Shown: positions 18,364 through 26,693 of the stretch, one piece after another
How positions within the stretch are numbered: the stretch's first letter is position 1
Layout: each line of letters begins with the position of its first letter
Source of the DNA: an uncultured Sphingomonas sp.
Lineage (GTDB): Bacteria > Pseudomonadota > Alphaproteobacteria > Sphingomonadales > Sphingomonadaceae
Assembly (NCBI RefSeq): GCF_937871615.1
Contig: NZ_CALMPA010000002.1
Span: forward strand, 1-32,613
Length of the DNA: 32,613 bases
Direction of reading: 5' to 3'
Notes under the pieces: generated by a model
Database searches by the model: none
Seen by the model: the letters and a program-made list of their open reading frames with translations, nothing else
Told to the model about the DNA's origin: nothing
Position numbers and translations under genes: made by a program

Positions 18364-19061
18364 GTTCGCTCCACACCCGGATCGTCCGCGAGATCGCCGG
18401 CGATATCCTGTCCGGCGAGTTGCCGGCGGGCGCGCGGCTGCCGGTCGAACAGGAATTGATGCTGCGTTACGGCTGTTCGCGGATGACGGTGAGCAAGGCG
18501 CTGGGCGAGCTTTCTCAACGCGGGTTGATTGATCGCCGCAAGCGCGCCGGCACCTTCGTCAGCCGCCCGCGCGTCCATTCCGTGGTGCTCGATATTCCCG
18601 ATCTCGCGCAACAGGTGGCGGCGCGCGGGCAGGCCTATGCCTATCACCTCGCGGAGCGGCGGGTCCGCGCACCGGAGACATCGGCGGAGCGCGCGCTGGC
18701 GGGAACGGGGCAATTGCTCCAGCTCGATGGCGTGCATCTGGCGGACGGCTTGCCGCTGGCGGCGGAGCAGCGGCTGGTGAGCCTCGCCAGCGTGCCCGCA
18801 GCGGCGGAGGAGGGGTTCGTCGCGATCTCCCCCGGCACCTGGCTGCTCAGCCATGTGCCGTGGACAGAGGCGGAAACGCGGATCGCCGCCGCTGGCGCGC
18901 AAGGCGTGATTGCGGAGCGGCTGGGCGTGGCCGCCGGCACCCCCTGCCTCGTGATCGAGCGTTCCACCTGGCGCGGGGATGCCGGCATCACCTTCGTCCG
19001 CCAGCATTTTCTCGGTGCGCATTACGATCTTGTCGCGCGGTTCGGGCCGGGCGCGCGCTGA
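18360..19061 (+). CDS. hutC: Histidine utilisation repressor
   Basis: HutC is a GntR/HutC-family repressor that blocks the hut promoters until urocanate binds. The 233-residue product has an N-terminal winged helix (VREIAGDILSGELPAGARLP, then YGCSRMTVSKALGELSQRGLI and the wing RKRAGTFV) and a C-terminal UTRA ligand domain whose end, TPCLVIERSTWR with FVRQHFLGAHYDL, is typical. The GTG at 18360 overlaps the hutF stop (GTGA). The palindrome at 16973 is its obvious operator, which implies autoregulation through hutF. It ends seven bases before the convergent XRE gene. Confidence 0.93.
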   Translation: MSSLHTRIVREIAGDILSGELPAGARLPVEQELMLRYGCSRMTVSKALGELSQRGLIDRRKRAGTFVSRPRVHSVVLDIPDLAQQVAARGQAYAYHLAERRVRAPETSAERALAGTGQLLQLDGVHLADGLPLAAEQRLVSLASVPAAAEEGFVAISPGTWLLSHVPWTEAETRIAAAGAQGVIAERLGVAAGTPCLVIERSTWRGDAGITFVRQHFLGAHYDLVARFGPGAR

Positions 19062-19067
19062 CCGGCG

Positions 19068-19631
19068 CTAAAGCGGGCGTACCAGCCGTACGGCACAGGC
19101 CAGCCACGCGGCGCCAGAGACCGTTTGCGGCTTCGCACCGGGAGAAAGCGGCAGGACGGTGATCGCGCTCTCCGTTGCCGCGAGCAGCCGCCCGAAGGTG
19201 AACCGGCCCGCGGGCAATGGCGCCAGCACGTCCCGATTGAGCGCCCCGGCAAAAGCGTCAGGCGCGAGCATGTCGCACCAGAGTTCATCGCCCGCGCGAT
19301 AATCGCCCGTTCCGCCGGTGACGGTGATGGCGACCGCGCCGGGCGATGGTTGCGGCGGCACGATCCGCGCGGCGCGGCGCGGCGCTTGCGCGCCATCCGC
19401 GCCGAGCGTCGCCACCACCACGAGATCGCCGCGTTCGGGGAGCGACACGAGGTCGTTCGCCGTCACCTCAAGTGCTGCGGCGATGCGATTGAGCCAGGCG
19501 ACCGATACGGTGCGCGTGCCCATCTCCAGCCGCCCGATCGTCTGCGCGGTGGTCGGCGGGAAACAGCGGCGGGCGACCTCCTCCAGCGTCAGCCCCTTGG
19601 CACGGCGCACTTCGCGAATGGCGGTTATCAT
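19068..19631 (-). CDS. XRE-family transcription regulator
   Basis: The 187-residue product has an N-terminal Cro/CI-type helix-turn-helix (IREVRRAKGLTLEEVARR...TIGRLEMGTRTVS, residues 4-45), with NRIAAALEVTANDLVSL completing the fold. The C-terminal part (from about residue 90) is beta-rich, with DYRAGDELWCDML and FTFGRLLAAT, resembling an S24-like or cupin-like sensing half, but I see no Ser-Lys protease pair. It is divergent from a DUF6456 gene, and a 13-bp palindrome lies 12 bases before its ATG, suggesting self-control and control of the neighbour. Its target is unknown. Confidence 0.85.
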   Translation of the reverse strand: MITAIREVRRAKGLTLEEVARRCFPPTTAQTIGRLEMGTRTVSVAWLNRIAAALEVTANDLVSLPERGDLVVVATLGADGAQAPRRAARIVPPQPSPGAVAITVTGGTGDYRAGDELWCDMLAPDAFAGALNRDVLAPLPAGRFTFGRLLAATESAITVLPLSPGAKPQTVSGAAWLACAVRLVRPL

Positions 19632-19642
19632 CTCGCAATCCT

Positions 19643-19655
19643 AACCAAATTGGTT
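19643..19655. promoter_or_regulatory. Palindromic operator between XRE regulator and DUF6456 gene
   Basis: AACCAA-A-TTGGTT is a perfect 13-bp inverted repeat in the short AT-rich gap between two divergent genes. XRE regulators commonly bind such palindromes next to their own gene. A repressor site serving both genes is the simplest reading. Confidence 0.6.
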
Positions 19656-19682
19656 TTAGTTCTGTCCTACAAACCATCCGTT

Positions 19683-20186
19683 ATGGCAAGCTGCGATTTG
19701 CTGGCCGGAAGGATGATGATGCAGGAAATCGTGGAGAAAATCGTTGATGGTCAGGGTGTTGATTGCCGTGACGGCGAACGCGGGCGACGGGTGAGGGTGA
19801 ATGTCGCCGAATCGCCCTTGTCGTGGCTCGCCGCGCGCGGGCTGGTCGATGCGCGGCAATGCGAGGCGGGGGAGCGGTTGCGCGGGGATTATGAGCGTGC
19901 CGCGATCCCGCCCGGCACGACGATGCGCTGGGGCGTGCAGCGGGTCGACGGCGGCGGCGGCGGCGGCGGGGTTGACCCGACAATGGCGCGGATCGCGGCG
20001 AAGCGGCGGTTCGACGCGGCGATCGCGGATGTGGGCCGTGGGCTTGCGGACATATTGTGGCGCGTCGTGTGCGCCGGAGAGCGCCTGCCCGAAGCCGAAC
20101 GCGCGCTGGGCTGGCCGACGCGCGCCGGGCGGCTGGTGTTGACGCTGGCGCTCGATCGGCTCGCGGATCATTACCAATTGCGCTGA
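19683..20186 (+). CDS. DUF6456 domain protein
   Basis: The function is unknown. From about residue 43 the product matches my memory of the DUF6456 family of alphaproteobacteria: ESPLSWLAARG, CEAGERLRGDYERA, then TMRWGVQRVDG, DPTMARIAAKRRFDAAIADVG and GLADILWRVVCAGERLPEAERALGWP, ending with helices that look like a winged-helix or DNA-binding fold. A run of seven Gly residues coded by a GGC repeat (about 19949-19968) interrupts the domain and may vary in length. The ATG at 19683 gives 167 residues. A triple ATG at 19713-19721 directly after GGAAGG is an equally good start. It is divergent from the XRE gene; dapF follows after 19 bases. Confidence 0.8.
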   Translation: MASCDLLAGRMMMQEIVEKIVDGQGVDCRDGERGRRVRVNVAESPLSWLAARGLVDARQCEAGERLRGDYERAAIPPGTTMRWGVQRVDGGGGGGGVDPTMARIAAKRRFDAAIADVGRGLADILWRVVCAGERLPEAERALGWPTRAGRLVLTLALDRLADHYQLR

Positions 20187-20205
20187 ACGCTGGTAGAGAG
20201 GCGCG

Positions 20206-21153
20206 ATGCGGTTCGAAATTGTCAAATGTCACGGATCGGGAAATGATTTCCCGCTGATCGACGCGCGGGGGATCGCGCTCAACGATGCGCAATGGTCGGT
20301 CGTCGCGCGCGCGCTGGCGGATCGGCGCGGTGCGGTCGGCGGGGACGGGTTGTTGCTGTTCACCGATCATCACGGCCACGCCGGGTTTCGCATGTTCAAC
20401 GCGGATGGGTCCGAGGCGGAAACATGCCTGAACGGCGTGCGCTGCGTCGCGCGGATGGCGTTCGAGCGCCTGGGCGTCGATCGCGCGACCCTGCATCTGA
20501 TGCACTCGACGGTGGAAATCGCGCGCGAACCGGATCTCGCGCCGGGCGTCTATAGCGTGCGCGAGGTTGCGGGACCGGTGGGGCTGGACGTGAGCGAATG
20601 GCCGCTCCACGGCGAGACGCATGAAATCGTCGAGCGACCGATCGCGCGGCTCGATTCCGCGCTCGCCTTCACCGCGATCGCGATGCCCAATCCGCATCTG
20701 GTGGCGTTCGTAGAGGCGATCGACGAGGACGCGCTGATCCGCATCGGCGCGATCTGCGAGGCGGCGCCGGACTGGCTGCCGAAGCGCGCCAATGTGTCGT
20801 TCGTGCGCGTGCTGGGGCCGGACGCGATCTTCGTGCGCACCTTCGAGCGCGGCGTGGGGCTGACCGACAGTTGCGGCAGCGCGATGGCGGCCTCCGCCTT
20901 CGCCGCCGCGCTGACCGGGCGGACCGACTTCGCCCGCGACGTGATCGTGCGCAACAAGGGCGGGCTGGTGATGGCGCGCGCCGAGGGTGACGGGATGGTC
21001 GCGCTCAACGGCAATGCGACGTGGGAATGGGAAGGTGCTGTGAGCGTCGATCTGGCGACGGGCATCGCGGGCGATCTGATTGTCGCGCGCCATTTCAATG
21101 CGGAGATCGCCGCCTGGGCAGCGGTCGCCGAAGCGAGCGCGGCGGCGGCGTGA
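20206..21153 (+). CDS. dapF: Diaminopimelate epimerase family protein
   Basis: DapF converts LL- to meso-diaminopimelate for lysine and peptidoglycan, with two Cys as general acid and base. The 315-residue product keeps both: C74 in FNADGSEAETCLNGVRC and C223 in ERGVGLTDSCGSAMAAS, plus GNDF near residue 12 and MPNPHLVAF. It differs from the standard family at usually fixed places: HGSGNDF for HGLGNDF, CLNG for CGNG, and GLTDSCGSAM for GETxACGSGA. It is also about 40 residues longer than E. coli DapF. It is probably the sphingomonad form of DapF, though a paralogue with another amino acid substrate is possible. The stop overlaps the next gene's GTG. Confidence 0.85.
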   Translation: MRFEIVKCHGSGNDFPLIDARGIALNDAQWSVVARALADRRGAVGGDGLLLFTDHHGHAGFRMFNADGSEAETCLNGVRCVARMAFERLGVDRATLHLMHSTVEIAREPDLAPGVYSVREVAGPVGLDVSEWPLHGETHEIVERPIARLDSALAFTAIAMPNPHLVAFVEAIDEDALIRIGAICEAAPDWLPKRANVSFVRVLGPDAIFVRTFERGVGLTDSCGSAMAASAFAAALTGRTDFARDVIVRNKGGLVMARAEGDGMVALNGNATWEWEGAVSVDLATGIAGDLIVARHFNAEIAAWAAVAEASAAAA

Positions 21154-21916
21154 CCATCCATCCCAGCGCGAGCGAGGGCTATGCGCTGGGCGCCTCCATT
21201 TATGTGATGGGGCGGCCGGACTATCCGCCCGCCGCGCTGGATTGGTTGCGTGACGTGATCGGGCTTCGTGCCGGGCGATCGGTGCTGGAGATCGGCGCGG
21301 GAACCGGCAAGTTCGTGCCCGTGCTGCGCGAGGCTGGGGCGACGGTGCTGGCGCTGGAGCCGGTGGCGGCGATGCGGGATGCGCTCGCGCGCGGCTTTCC
21401 CGAAATGAGCGTGCTGGACGGAGCCGCGGAGGCGATCCCGCTGCCCGATGGCGCGGTCGATGCGGTGGTCTGCGCGCAGGCGTTCCACTGGTTCGCCACC
21501 AGCCGGGCGTTGGCCGAGATGCGCCGTGTGCTCAAGCCCGGCGGGATGCTGGGGCTGATCTGGAACGTCCGCGATGAGAAAGTCCCATGGGTCGCAGCGC
21601 TGAGCGCGATCACCGATGGATGGGAGAGCGGCGCGCCGCGCTTCCGCACCGGCGCATGGCAACGGGTGTTTCCCGCGCCTGGCTTCGCGGCGACCGGCGA
21701 ACAGCGTGCGCGCCATACGCATGTCGGGCGTGCCGAGGAGGTGATCGTGGCGCGCACCTTGTCGGTGAGCTTCATCGCGGCGCTGCCCGATGCGGCGCGG
21801 GCCGCGGTGGAACGACAGGTGCGGCAATTGATCGCCGACACGCCCGACTGGCAGGGGAGGCGCAGATCGCCTTTCCCTATGAGACGCGGATGTTCGCGTT
21901 TCGCCGGGTGGATTGA
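21150..21916 (+). pseudogene. Class I SAM-dependent methyltransferase with a frameshift
   Basis: A GTG at 21150 overlapping the dapF stop opens a UbiE/Methyltransf_11-type protein. SAM motif I is VLEIGAGTGKFVPVL, followed by LALEPVAAMRDAL, DAVVCAQAFHWF and EMRRVLKPGGMLGLIWNVRD. Near the end the frame is lost: after TPDWQG the reading frame goes to low-quality sequence that runs into the next gene. The adjacent frame gives EAQIAFPYETRMFAFRRVD and a stop at 21914-21916, exactly the expected family end. One missing G in the GGGG run at 21854-21857 would explain it. It may be a true mutation or a sequencing error. The substrate is unknown. Confidence 0.8.
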
Positions 21917-21925
21917 GCGCGGCGC

Positions 21926-23713
21926 CTATTGCTCGCCGAACAATGCGCGCTGCGCCTTGTCGAGTTCCTCGGCGTAGCGACGGTGAACGAACACTTCGGT
22001 GACGATGCCGAGCACATGGGCATCCGCATCGAGCACCGCGAGTTCGTCGGTCTCGGCCGCGTCGAACGCCTTCATCACCGCGGCGAGGTCCATGTCGGGA
22101 GAGAGCGCGGTGTCGGTGGCATGGGCGAGCGTCCCGGCTGCTGCCTCCAGATCGGTCCCTTCCGCGAACGCGGCAGCGGTGGATACGATGCCGGCGTAAC
22201 GCTCGTCTTCGCCGATCAGTATGACGCGGCTCGTCGCGCCGAGCGGGAAGCGGCGGCGCAACTCCGCGATGGTGATCGCCGCCGGTGCGATCGCGGTGCC
22301 GCGCCGCATCATCCGGCCGGCGGTGAGCGCCTTGGTCCAGCTCACGTCGCGCGCGCTCTTGATCGTCTCGCCCCTCAGATGCAGGCGCCAGGTGGAGAAT
22401 GAATAACCGAACAATTCTCGCACGATGGTGGACGAGACGAGGCACGCGGCAAGCACCGCGCCGGTAAGGCTGAAATTGCCGGTGGCTTCGAGGACTAGCA
22501 TGGCCATGGTGAAGGGGCCGCCGACGATCGCCACTGCCAGTGCGGCCATGCCCACCAGCGAGGCATTGGCGGGATCGAGGATCGGGACGCCGACGATCCA
22601 GGCGAGAAAATTCGCGTAGAGATGCCCGACCAGGGTGCCGAGGAACAAAGACGCGAAGAACAAGCCGCCGCGAAACCCGAAGCCGAGCGACACGATCGAC
22701 GCGAGGCTTTTCGCGAGCAGCACCCCGATGATGAAGCTGACCGGCAGCACCGACATCATGTCGATATGGAGCGCGCTGTGCCCGGCGGAGAGCACCTGCG
22801 GCGAGAAGGCCGCGATCGGCATCAGCAGCAGCCCGCCGAGCACCGGGCGTGCCCAGCCGGGAAGCCGTGCGCGCGCGGCCCCCTCCACCAGCGCCACCGC
22901 GCGCATCAGCACGATGCCGAACAGCGCGCACACCGCCGCCAGCCCGGCATAGACCAGATAGCCGAAGGTATGGATCGCCGGCCCCGGCTGGACATGGACG
23001 ATATAGGGCACGACGCCGAGCCGCTGCGCGACCTGCGCGCCCGCCAGCGCGGCGGCGGCGACCGGCGCGATCGCCGCGGGCGTATAGGCGCCGATGACGA
23101 TTTCAAAGGCATAGAAGGCCCCCGCGATCGGCGCGCCGAACGCCGCCGCGATCGCCGCCCCGGCCCCTGCGCCGACCAGGATCCGCATATCCGCGCGCCT
23201 GAGGCTGAACCAGCGCCCGGCGAGCGAGCCGAACAGCGCGCCGATCTGGGCATAGGCCGCCTCCAGCCCGACCGACGCGCCGAAACCGTTCGACACCATC
23301 GTCTGCCCCGCGATCACGCTGCTATCCGCCTTGGACATGCGCCCGCCGTGCAGCGCATTCGCCTCCACCGCATCGACGAGCGGGCGCCGCCGCGCGCGCA
23401 CCGCCCAGCTAAATAGCACGAGCATCGCCCCGCCCGCCGGCAGCACGAGCAATTGCAACGGATTGAGCGCGGGCGCGCCGCTCAGCCGCATCTCGCCGGG
23501 CAGCCCGAACAGCAGGTGCTGCATCGTCCGCGCGATCCCGCCGATCACCACCGTCGCCAGCCCCGCCGCCATGCCCGCGACCAGCGCCAGCGCGATGAAC
23601 GAAAACTCGCTACCGCGCACCCGCTGCCGCAGCCAGCGCAACCATGCCGGCACCCGGCGGAACAGGCGCGGATTGGCGTTGGGCAGGAGCAAAACCGGGC
23701 GCATCACCGCCAT
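21926..23713 (-). CDS. ClC-family chloride channel or H+/Cl- exchanger with CBS pair
   Basis: The 595-residue membrane protein has the ClC fold of repeated helices. Selectivity-filter regions are recognisable but unusual: NGFGASVGLEAAYAQIG where GREGP is typical, keeping the Glu that gates ClC proteins, and GFRGGLFFAS in place of GxFxP. The C-terminal 160 residues form a pair of CBS domains (GRMMRRGTAIAPAAITIAELRR; then DLAAVMKAFDAAETDELAVLD, GIVTE), likely a nucleotide sensor. I chose ATG 23713, since the stretch upstream is not hydrophobic or conserved; the ribosome site is weak. Whether it is a channel or exchanger, and for which anion, cannot be read. It ends nine bases from the convergent methyltransferase. 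Confidence 0.88.
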   Translation of the reverse strand: MAVMRPVLLLPNANPRLFRRVPAWLRWLRQRVRGSEFSFIALALVAGMAAGLATVVIGGIARTMQHLLFGLPGEMRLSGAPALNPLQLLVLPAGGAMLVLFSWAVRARRRPLVDAVEANALHGGRMSKADSSVIAGQTMVSNGFGASVGLEAAYAQIGALFGSLAGRWFSLRRADMRILVGAGAGAAIAAAFGAPIAGAFYAFEIVIGAYTPAAIAPVAAAALAGAQVAQRLGVVPYIVHVQPGPAIHTFGYLVYAGLAAVCALFGIVLMRAVALVEGAARARLPGWARPVLGGLLLMPIAAFSPQVLSAGHSALHIDMMSVLPVSFIIGVLLAKSLASIVSLGFGFRGGLFFASLFLGTLVGHLYANFLAWIVGVPILDPANASLVGMAALAVAIVGGPFTMAMLVLEATGNFSLTGAVLAACLVSSTIVRELFGYSFSTWRLHLRGETIKSARDVSWTKALTAGRMMRRGTAIAPAAITIAELRRRFPLGATSRVILIGEDERYAGIVSTAAAFAEGTDLEAAAGTLAHATDTALSPDMDLAAVMKAFDAAETDELAVLDADAHVLGIVTEVFVHRRYAEELDKAQRALFGEQ

Positions 23714-23953
23714 GGCATGGAGCCGCCGCGCGGAGAAGTCACGGGGGATATGGCGGGATAGCGAGGGATATATCGTCCGGAGAATGACGGACGACGATCG
23801 GCGCGGCCCCTGCGGTAGCGGCGGCGAAATCCGGGGCCTTGTCCGCAAAGGGGAGGGCGACTGGAAGACCGCGTTTTCTGGCGACGGGGCCACGTCAGGA
23901 TCAATATTGTTAAATCAGGCGCGCCGGCGCATCCTGATCGGGGGAAAAGGCCG

Positions 23954-25303
23954 ATGCGGGATTCTTCTTCGGGCGAGAATCATCTGCTGCGCGCGCTGGG
24001 GCTGGCATTTGGCGTGGCGGTTGCGTTCGGGGCGATGATCGGCGCGGGGATTCTGCGGACGCCCGGCGGGGTGCTCAATCATCTTCCATCCGCCCCGCTT
24101 GCGATCGGCCTGTGGATTTTCGGGGCGATCCATGCGCTCGTCGGCGCGAACGTCGTTTCCGAACTGATGACCAGCGTGCCGCGTTCGGGCGGCCTTTTCG
24201 TCCCGGCCAGGGCCGCCTTCGGGCAAACGGCGGGGTTTCTGATCGGATGGTCGGACTGGCTGAACATGGTGGCCGCCGTCGCCGCGCTCGCGATTGCCGC
24301 AGGCGAATTCTCCGCGATCATGATTCCCCGACTGCGTGGAGACGAGGCGCTGGTCGGCGCGATGCTCATCATGATGTTCTTCGCGATAAACTGGCGTGGC
24401 GTCAGGGAGGGGAGCCGCGCACAAATCGCCAGCAGCGCGGCGAAGGGATTGTTTCTGATAATCCTTGTCGCGCTGATCCTGTTCCTGCCTAATTCTCCGC
24501 CGCCGCCGGCGGCGCCGCCGCCGCCGCTTTCCCGCGCCGCCGCGCCGGTATCGCTGCTTGGCGCGCTCGTCGCGTATCAGCTTATTTTCGGGGTTTATTC
24601 CGGCTGGCCCAATGCCGCCTATTTCGCGGAGGAGGATGTCGATCCGGGCCGGAACATCCCGCGATCCATGTTCCTGTCGATCCTTGGCGTGGCGCTGCTC
24701 TATCTCGCGATCAACGGCGCGCTCATCCATGCAGTGCCGATCGAGCGGCTGCGCGAATCGCAACTGCCGCTCGCGCTTGCCGTTTCCGCCGTGCTCGGGC
24801 CGTTCAGCATGAAGATCATCGCCGCGGGCGCCGTACTGATCGTATTGGGATGCCTCAACGCGAACATCATGGTCGGCCCCCGGATATTATACGGCCTTGC
24901 CCGTGACGGGCTGTTCCCGAAATTCGCCACCCGCATCAACGATGGCGGCACGCCGGGCGTGGCGCTTGTCATCACGATCGCTCTTTCCCTGCTGCTCACC
25001 TTCACGGGCAGCTTCGAAGCCATTTTTCTGGTGATGGGCGCTTTCGCCGTCTTTCCGATGCTCGTCGCCGACGCTTCGCTGTTCAAGTTGCGCCGCTCGC
25101 AGCCGGCGCTTCGGCGACCGTATCGCGCGATCGGTTATCCCGTGCTGCCCGCAATCGCGCTCGCGCTGGATTTCGGCCTGCTCGTTTCTTTCATGGTGAC
25201 CGATCCGATGAGCGGGGTTTCCGTGGTGGTCGCGGTCGCGCTGTGCATTCCGGTCGCCGCGCTCGCCGGGAGGCGCCGAACGCGACTGGTGGCGGAACAG
25301 TAA
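23954..25303 (+). CDS. APC-superfamily amino acid permease
   Basis: The 449-residue protein has about 12 membrane helices and APC hallmarks: GVAVAFGAMIGAGILRTPG in helix 1 (the unwound GxG substrate region), then SGGLFVPARAAFGQ, GWSDWLN, and NANIMVGPRILYGLARDGLFP before the second half. It probably imports an amino acid with a cation; specificity cannot be told. A Pro/Ala-rich loop (PPPPAAPPPPLSR, about residues 180-195) joins helices and is unusual. The ATG at 23954 is preceded by a purine-rich GGGGGAAAAGG. The 240-bp gap to the divergent clc gene holds an AT-rich stretch (AATATTGTTAAAT) that may be promoter. A terminator follows. Confidence 0.9.
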   Translation: MRDSSSGENHLLRALGLAFGVAVAFGAMIGAGILRTPGGVLNHLPSAPLAIGLWIFGAIHALVGANVVSELMTSVPRSGGLFVPARAAFGQTAGFLIGWSDWLNMVAAVAALAIAAGEFSAIMIPRLRGDEALVGAMLIMMFFAINWRGVREGSRAQIASSAAKGLFLIILVALILFLPNSPPPPAAPPPPLSRAAAPVSLLGALVAYQLIFGVYSGWPNAAYFAEEDVDPGRNIPRSMFLSILGVALLYLAINGALIHAVPIERLRESQLPLALAVSAVLGPFSMKIIAAGAVLIVLGCLNANIMVGPRILYGLARDGLFPKFATRINDGGTPGVALVITIALSLLLTFTGSFEAIFLVMGAFAVFPMLVADASLFKLRRSQPALRRPYRAIGYPVLPAIALALDFGLLVSFMVTDPMSGVSVVVAVALCIPVAALAGRRRTRLVAEQ

Positions 25304-25358
25304 GGAAGTTGCACCTGCATGGAACCATGCGGGTATACAATGCTTGGCTGGCGGGAAG

Positions 25359-25389
25359 CGGGCCGGTTCGCCCGGCCCGTTTCCGTTTC
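25359..25389 (+). terminator. Terminator after the APC permease
   Basis: An 8-bp perfect GC stem (CGGGCCGG at 25359-25366, CCGGCCCG at 25372-25379, loop TTCGC) is followed by TTTCCGTTT. The broken T-run makes it a fair rather than ideal intrinsic terminator. It lies between the convergent permease and OmpA-family genes. Confidence 0.7.
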
Positions 25390-25397
25390 GGGGATAT
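25369..25397 (+). repeat. 29-base direct repeat, copy 1
   Basis: The 29 bases from CGCCCGGCCCG to GGGGATAT match 26646-26674 with one mismatch. Both copies form the downstream part of a hairpin. The two copies flank the OmpA-family gene. Confidence 0.75.
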
Positions 25398-25439
25398 CGC
25401 GGGGGCGGATGCCGAGGCGTAACCCGCCCCCTGCGCAAC

Positions 25440-26318
25440 TCAATTGGTGTCGACGGCCTTGCTGACCAGAATGTTCACCGCGACGCGGCGGTTCTGCGCC
25501 TTGCCTTCTGGCGTATCGTTGCTTGCCAGCGGGTCCGCCTTGGCCATCCCGGTGGGGGTGAGCATACGATAGGGCTTCCAGCCGCACGCCTGCTGAAGGT
25601 AATTGATGACGCGATTGGCGCGCTTTTCGCTGAGTTGCTGATTGATTTCATCGCCGCCGGTGGAATCGGTGTAGCCGACGACGAGGATCAGCGCGTTTTC
25701 GGTTTTGTCAGCGGTGTTCGCCGTGGCGCACAGCTCGGCCTTGTCCCCGGCGGACAGGATCGCCTTGCCGGTATCGAAGTGCACGTTGGTGGTGCTCTTG
25801 ATATTATATTTGTCGATATCGCCCAGGCGCCCGCGCAGCGCCTCGGTCGCGGCGGTCTGCTCGTCGAAACGTTGGTCGGTCGCGTTGCGGATCATCGTCG
25901 CGGTCTTGAGATCGTTGTTGCGGAACGTGATCTGGCTCGCCACCAGGCCTTCGCCAGCATTCCCGTCGGCGGGCTGCAACGTCTTCACCGTAACCGGCAT
26001 CCCGTTGAGCAGCGCGTCGGCGGTGAGCTTGTCGCGATTGCCGCCGAACAGGCCCCCGCCGGCCTTGATCCGCGTCGCTTCATTGATGGTGATGATTTGG
26101 CTGGCGCCGTCCGCGCTCTTGACCTTCATCTTGTCGCCGTTGCGCGCGATGATGACGCCTTTGATCTCTGGCCCGGCCGTCATCGCCGCGGGCACGCCCC
26201 TTACGACGACGCCGGGGCCGGGCGGGGCCTGTTCCTGTGCGAACACGCCGCACGGAACCGATATCGCCATGATGGCGAGCGGGAAGTTGAAACCTGGGTT
26301 CTTTGAAATGGTGCGCAT
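25440..26318 (-). CDS. OmpA-family outer membrane or periplasmic protein
   Basis: The 292-residue product has a signal peptide (FNFPLAIMAISVPCGVFA, cleavage likely before QEQAP), then a small beta-rich domain (VIIARNGDKMKVKSADG...TRIKAGGG, about 50-115), a helical linker, and a C-terminal OmpA peptidoglycan-binding domain: NVHFDTGKAIL, VVGYTDSTGGDEINQQLSEKRANRV and KAQNRRVAVNIL, with the Asp and Arg that hold diaminopimelate. No beta-barrel is seen, so it is more likely a periplasmic wall-bound protein than a porin. The ATG at 26318 follows AAGGAGA. It is convergent with the permease. Confidence 0.9.
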   Translation of the reverse strand: MRTISKNPGFNFPLAIMAISVPCGVFAQEQAPPGPGVVVRGVPAAMTAGPEIKGVIIARNGDKMKVKSADGASQIITINEATRIKAGGGLFGGNRDKLTADALLNGMPVTVKTLQPADGNAGEGLVASQITFRNNDLKTATMIRNATDQRFDEQTAATEALRGRLGDIDKYNIKSTTNVHFDTGKAILSAGDKAELCATANTADKTENALILVVGYTDSTGGDEINQQLSEKRANRVINYLQQACGWKPYRMLTPTGMAKADPLASNDTPEGKAQNRRVAVNILVSKAVDTN

Positions 26319-26693
26319 CGACAGTCTCCTTTCGAACTGCCCACCGCTGTCGCCCTTTCTCATACATGAACGATCGCGGCAATACCGCAGGTTCGGTCGG
26401 TAATTTGCGCCAGCCACGCGACGAGCCGAGATCGCCGGCGCCGCGAATTGCCCGCCGGGGAGGCGGCGGATTCCTTGGCGGGTGAGCGTGTATAACCAAA
26501 TGGGTACAAAATACTTGACAGCGCGACGCTCTTTTGGCACATAACGGGAACGCTGACGAATTGCGAGTCGGGGCCGGACGGGTGGCCGCGATGGCGCGGC
26601 GTCGGCGGGGAACGGGCTGGTGCGCGCGGGTCGATGATCCTGCTGCGCCCGGCCCGTTCCCGTTTCGGGGATATGCGCAGGAAGGAGAGATCC
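26319..26693. other. Divergent leader between OmpA-family gene and phage-like cluster
   Basis: No gene is supported in these 375 bases. On the plus strand TTGACA (26515-26520) with CATAAC 19 bases later (26540-26545) is a possible promoter for the head cluster. Further on, a 10-bp stem (26608-26617 with 26652-26661, long loop) ends in CCCGTTCCCGTTTCGGGG, just before the ribosome site of the small terminase gene. The 3' arm is part of a 29-base sequence repeated at 25369. Confidence 0.5.
26646..26674 (+). repeat. 29-base direct repeat, copy 2
   Basis: Second copy of the repeat at 25369-25397 (one T-to-C difference), placed 20 bases before the small terminase start. Here too it contributes the 3' arm of a stem-loop. 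Confidence 0.75.

Noticed and set aside
23774-23793. CGTCCG hairpin in the clc-permease gap
   Set aside because: A 6-bp stem with an eight-base loop is common by chance at this GC content, and nothing around it supports a role.
25369-26674. Attachment-site pair flanking an integrated element
   Set aside because: The repeats enclose only an ordinary OmpA-family gene, no integrase or tRNA is near, and both copies are arms of hairpins.
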